From an uncultured Bacteroidales bacterium (GTDB lineage: Bacteria; Bacteroidota; Bacteroidia; Bacteroidales; UBA932), in contig CABUIX010000053.1 in the NCBI GenBank assembly GCA_902491795.1, positions 1 to 14,792 on the forward strand: a stretch of DNA of 14,792 nt, given 5' to 3'. The notes under the pieces are model-generated. The model saw only the letters and a list, made by a program, of their open reading frames with translations, made no database searches and was not told the origin of the DNA. How positions within the stretch are numbered: the stretch's first letter is position 1; each line of letters begins with the position of its first letter. A program made the translations under genes and the position numbers. Positions 13,911-14,792 of this stretch are shown in pieces.

Positions 13911-14792
13911 CTATGAAAGGAGTTTGCTCAGCTGCTGCTGATAGTCTTTGAACTGTTCGCTGTCGAACTTGGAGTAGTTCATCTGCCTGAGGACATTGAT
14001 CATCTGCTTGAAGAAATTGCGGCACTGCTCGAAGTCCTCAAACTCGAAAGTCCTGTCGCAGATGTTGAGAATCAGGTCCAGCATGTATTTCTGGCGTTCC
14101 ATCGGGCAGAGCGCGTCGACATCATCGAAAGCATCCTGCTGGAGGAAGGCGAAATCTATCAGTTCGGACTTCCAGAAGGATTCGTGGTAGCTCATCGGCA
14201 CTCCGTCGTCGCCAAGAATGTTTATCTGGTCGGCCATTTCCTTACCCCTGCGGACAATGTTCTTGGCTTTCAGTACCTTGTCCACCCAGCCTTTCTCAAT
14301 CTTGTCATTGAGATACTCGATGATCTCAGGATATTCAAGATACTTGGAATAGGAGTCGATCGGACTAACGGCAGGGTAGCGCTTCTGGTCCGCGCGGTTC
14401 TGCTCAAGGGCATAGAAGCAGCGAGCTGCCTTCTTGGTGGATTCTGTCACCGGTTCCTTGAGGTTTCCTCCGGCAGGGGATACCGTTCCGATGAATGTGA
14501 TGGCTCCTGTCTTGCCGTTGTTGAGAACGACCATTCCGGCACGTGCATAGAAGGTCGCTATGATCGCCGAAAGGTCGACCGGGAAGGCGTCGGCACCGGG
14601 AAGTTCCTCCATTCGGTTGGACATTTCCCTCAGCGCCTGGGCCCAGCGTGACGTGGAGTCGGCGAGAAGCAGGCACCTCAGTCCCATTGCGCGGTAGTAT
14701 TCGCATATTGTCATGGCCGTGTAGACCGAGGCCTCACGTGCCGCGACAGGCATGTTCGAAGTGTTGCAGATGATGGTGGTGCGTTCCATCAG
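13911..14792 (-). CDS. ntpA: V-type ATP synthase subunit A, C-terminal part (runs off window)
   Basis: This is the catalytic ATP-binding subunit of the V-type rotary ATPase. The frame is open to the window edge, so the 5' end lies outside. 293 codons are visible, against about 580-590 in the whole protein. The visible part starts with LMERTTIICNTSNMPVAARE, a highly conserved stretch. The Walker B region LRCLLLADSTSRW (37-49, counting from the first visible Met) is followed by the catalytic-domain segments FIGTVSPAGGNLKEPVT (99-115) and PAVSPIDSYSKY (138-149). The helical C-terminal domain runs to KLLS. The P-loop and catalytic glutamate must be upstream, off the window. The internal Met at 14789 is not the true start. 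Subunit E and a DUF2764-like gene usually precede A in this phylum. Confidence 0.95.
   Translation of the reverse strand: MMERTTIICNTSNMPVAAREASVYTAMTICEYYRAMGLRCLLLADSTSRWAQALREMSNRMEELPGADAFPVDLSAIIATFYARAGMVVLNNGKTGAITFIGTVSPAGGNLKEPVTESTKKAARCFYALEQNRADQKRYPAVSPIDSYSKYLEYPEIIEYLNDKIEKGWVDKVLKAKNIVRRGKEMADQINILGDDGVPMSYHESFWKSELIDFAFLQQDAFDDVDALCPMERQKYMLDLILNICDRTFEFEDFEQCRNFFKQMINVLRQMNYSKFDSEQFKDYQQQLSKLLS

Noticed and set aside
13906..14025. A 40-residue N-terminal extension of subunit B
   Set aside because: It overlaps the end of subunit A in another frame. The conserved B start MAAKAYQRTY is at 13905.

Overview
The window looks like chromosomal DNA of a Bacteroidota bacterium, most likely order Bacteroidales. 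The evidence is a Bacteroidota-type V-ATPase operon (order A-B-D-I-K), a lipid-anchored Omp85 protein of the TamL type paired with a TrmH-family methyltransferase, several type II lipoproteins, starts without clear Shine-Dalgarno sequences, and TAnnTTTG-type -7 boxes upstream of genes. A gut-type uncultured lineage is plausible, but I cannot place it below order.

Layout from left to right. On the minus strand, 6-phosphofructokinase (1151-180) is followed by tRNA-Ala(CGC) (123-51) and an intrinsic terminator (17-49). A divergent promoter region of about 230 bases separates this from a plus-strand operon of four lipoproteins (1382-5457). The first three carry two, four and one copies of what looks like the same roughly 120-160-residue module. 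The fourth is a lipoprotein-anchored nitroreductase. Its start overlaps the stop before it (ATGA), and a strong terminator closes the unit (5499-5540). A second plus-strand unit encodes a SPOUT/TrmH RNA methyltransferase, a TamL-like outer-membrane assembly protein (again an ATGA overlap) and a cytoplasmic GH13 alpha-amylase-family enzyme (5547-9715). A perfect 16-bp hairpin (9726-9770) separates this from the convergent V-ATPase operon, which is read on the minus strand from 14792 down to 9785.

The V-ATPase genes are A (5' end outside the window), B, D (GTG start), I and K. The rotor subunit K keeps all side-chain ligands of the Enterococcus hirae Na+ site, so sodium coupling is likely. Subunit B is broken as written: reading stops after the GYIT motif, a short coding stretch (normally EGQ...) is missing, and a 26-bp-period tandem duplication at 12905-12953 shifts the frame. 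The flanking genes are intact, so this is either a very recent mutation or a local assembly or consensus error.

The best candidate for something undescribed is the lipoprotein operon: three modular lipoproteins of unknown function, apparently built from one repeated domain, coupled to an envelope-anchored flavoenzyme. I see no mobile elements, CRISPR arrays or phage genes.
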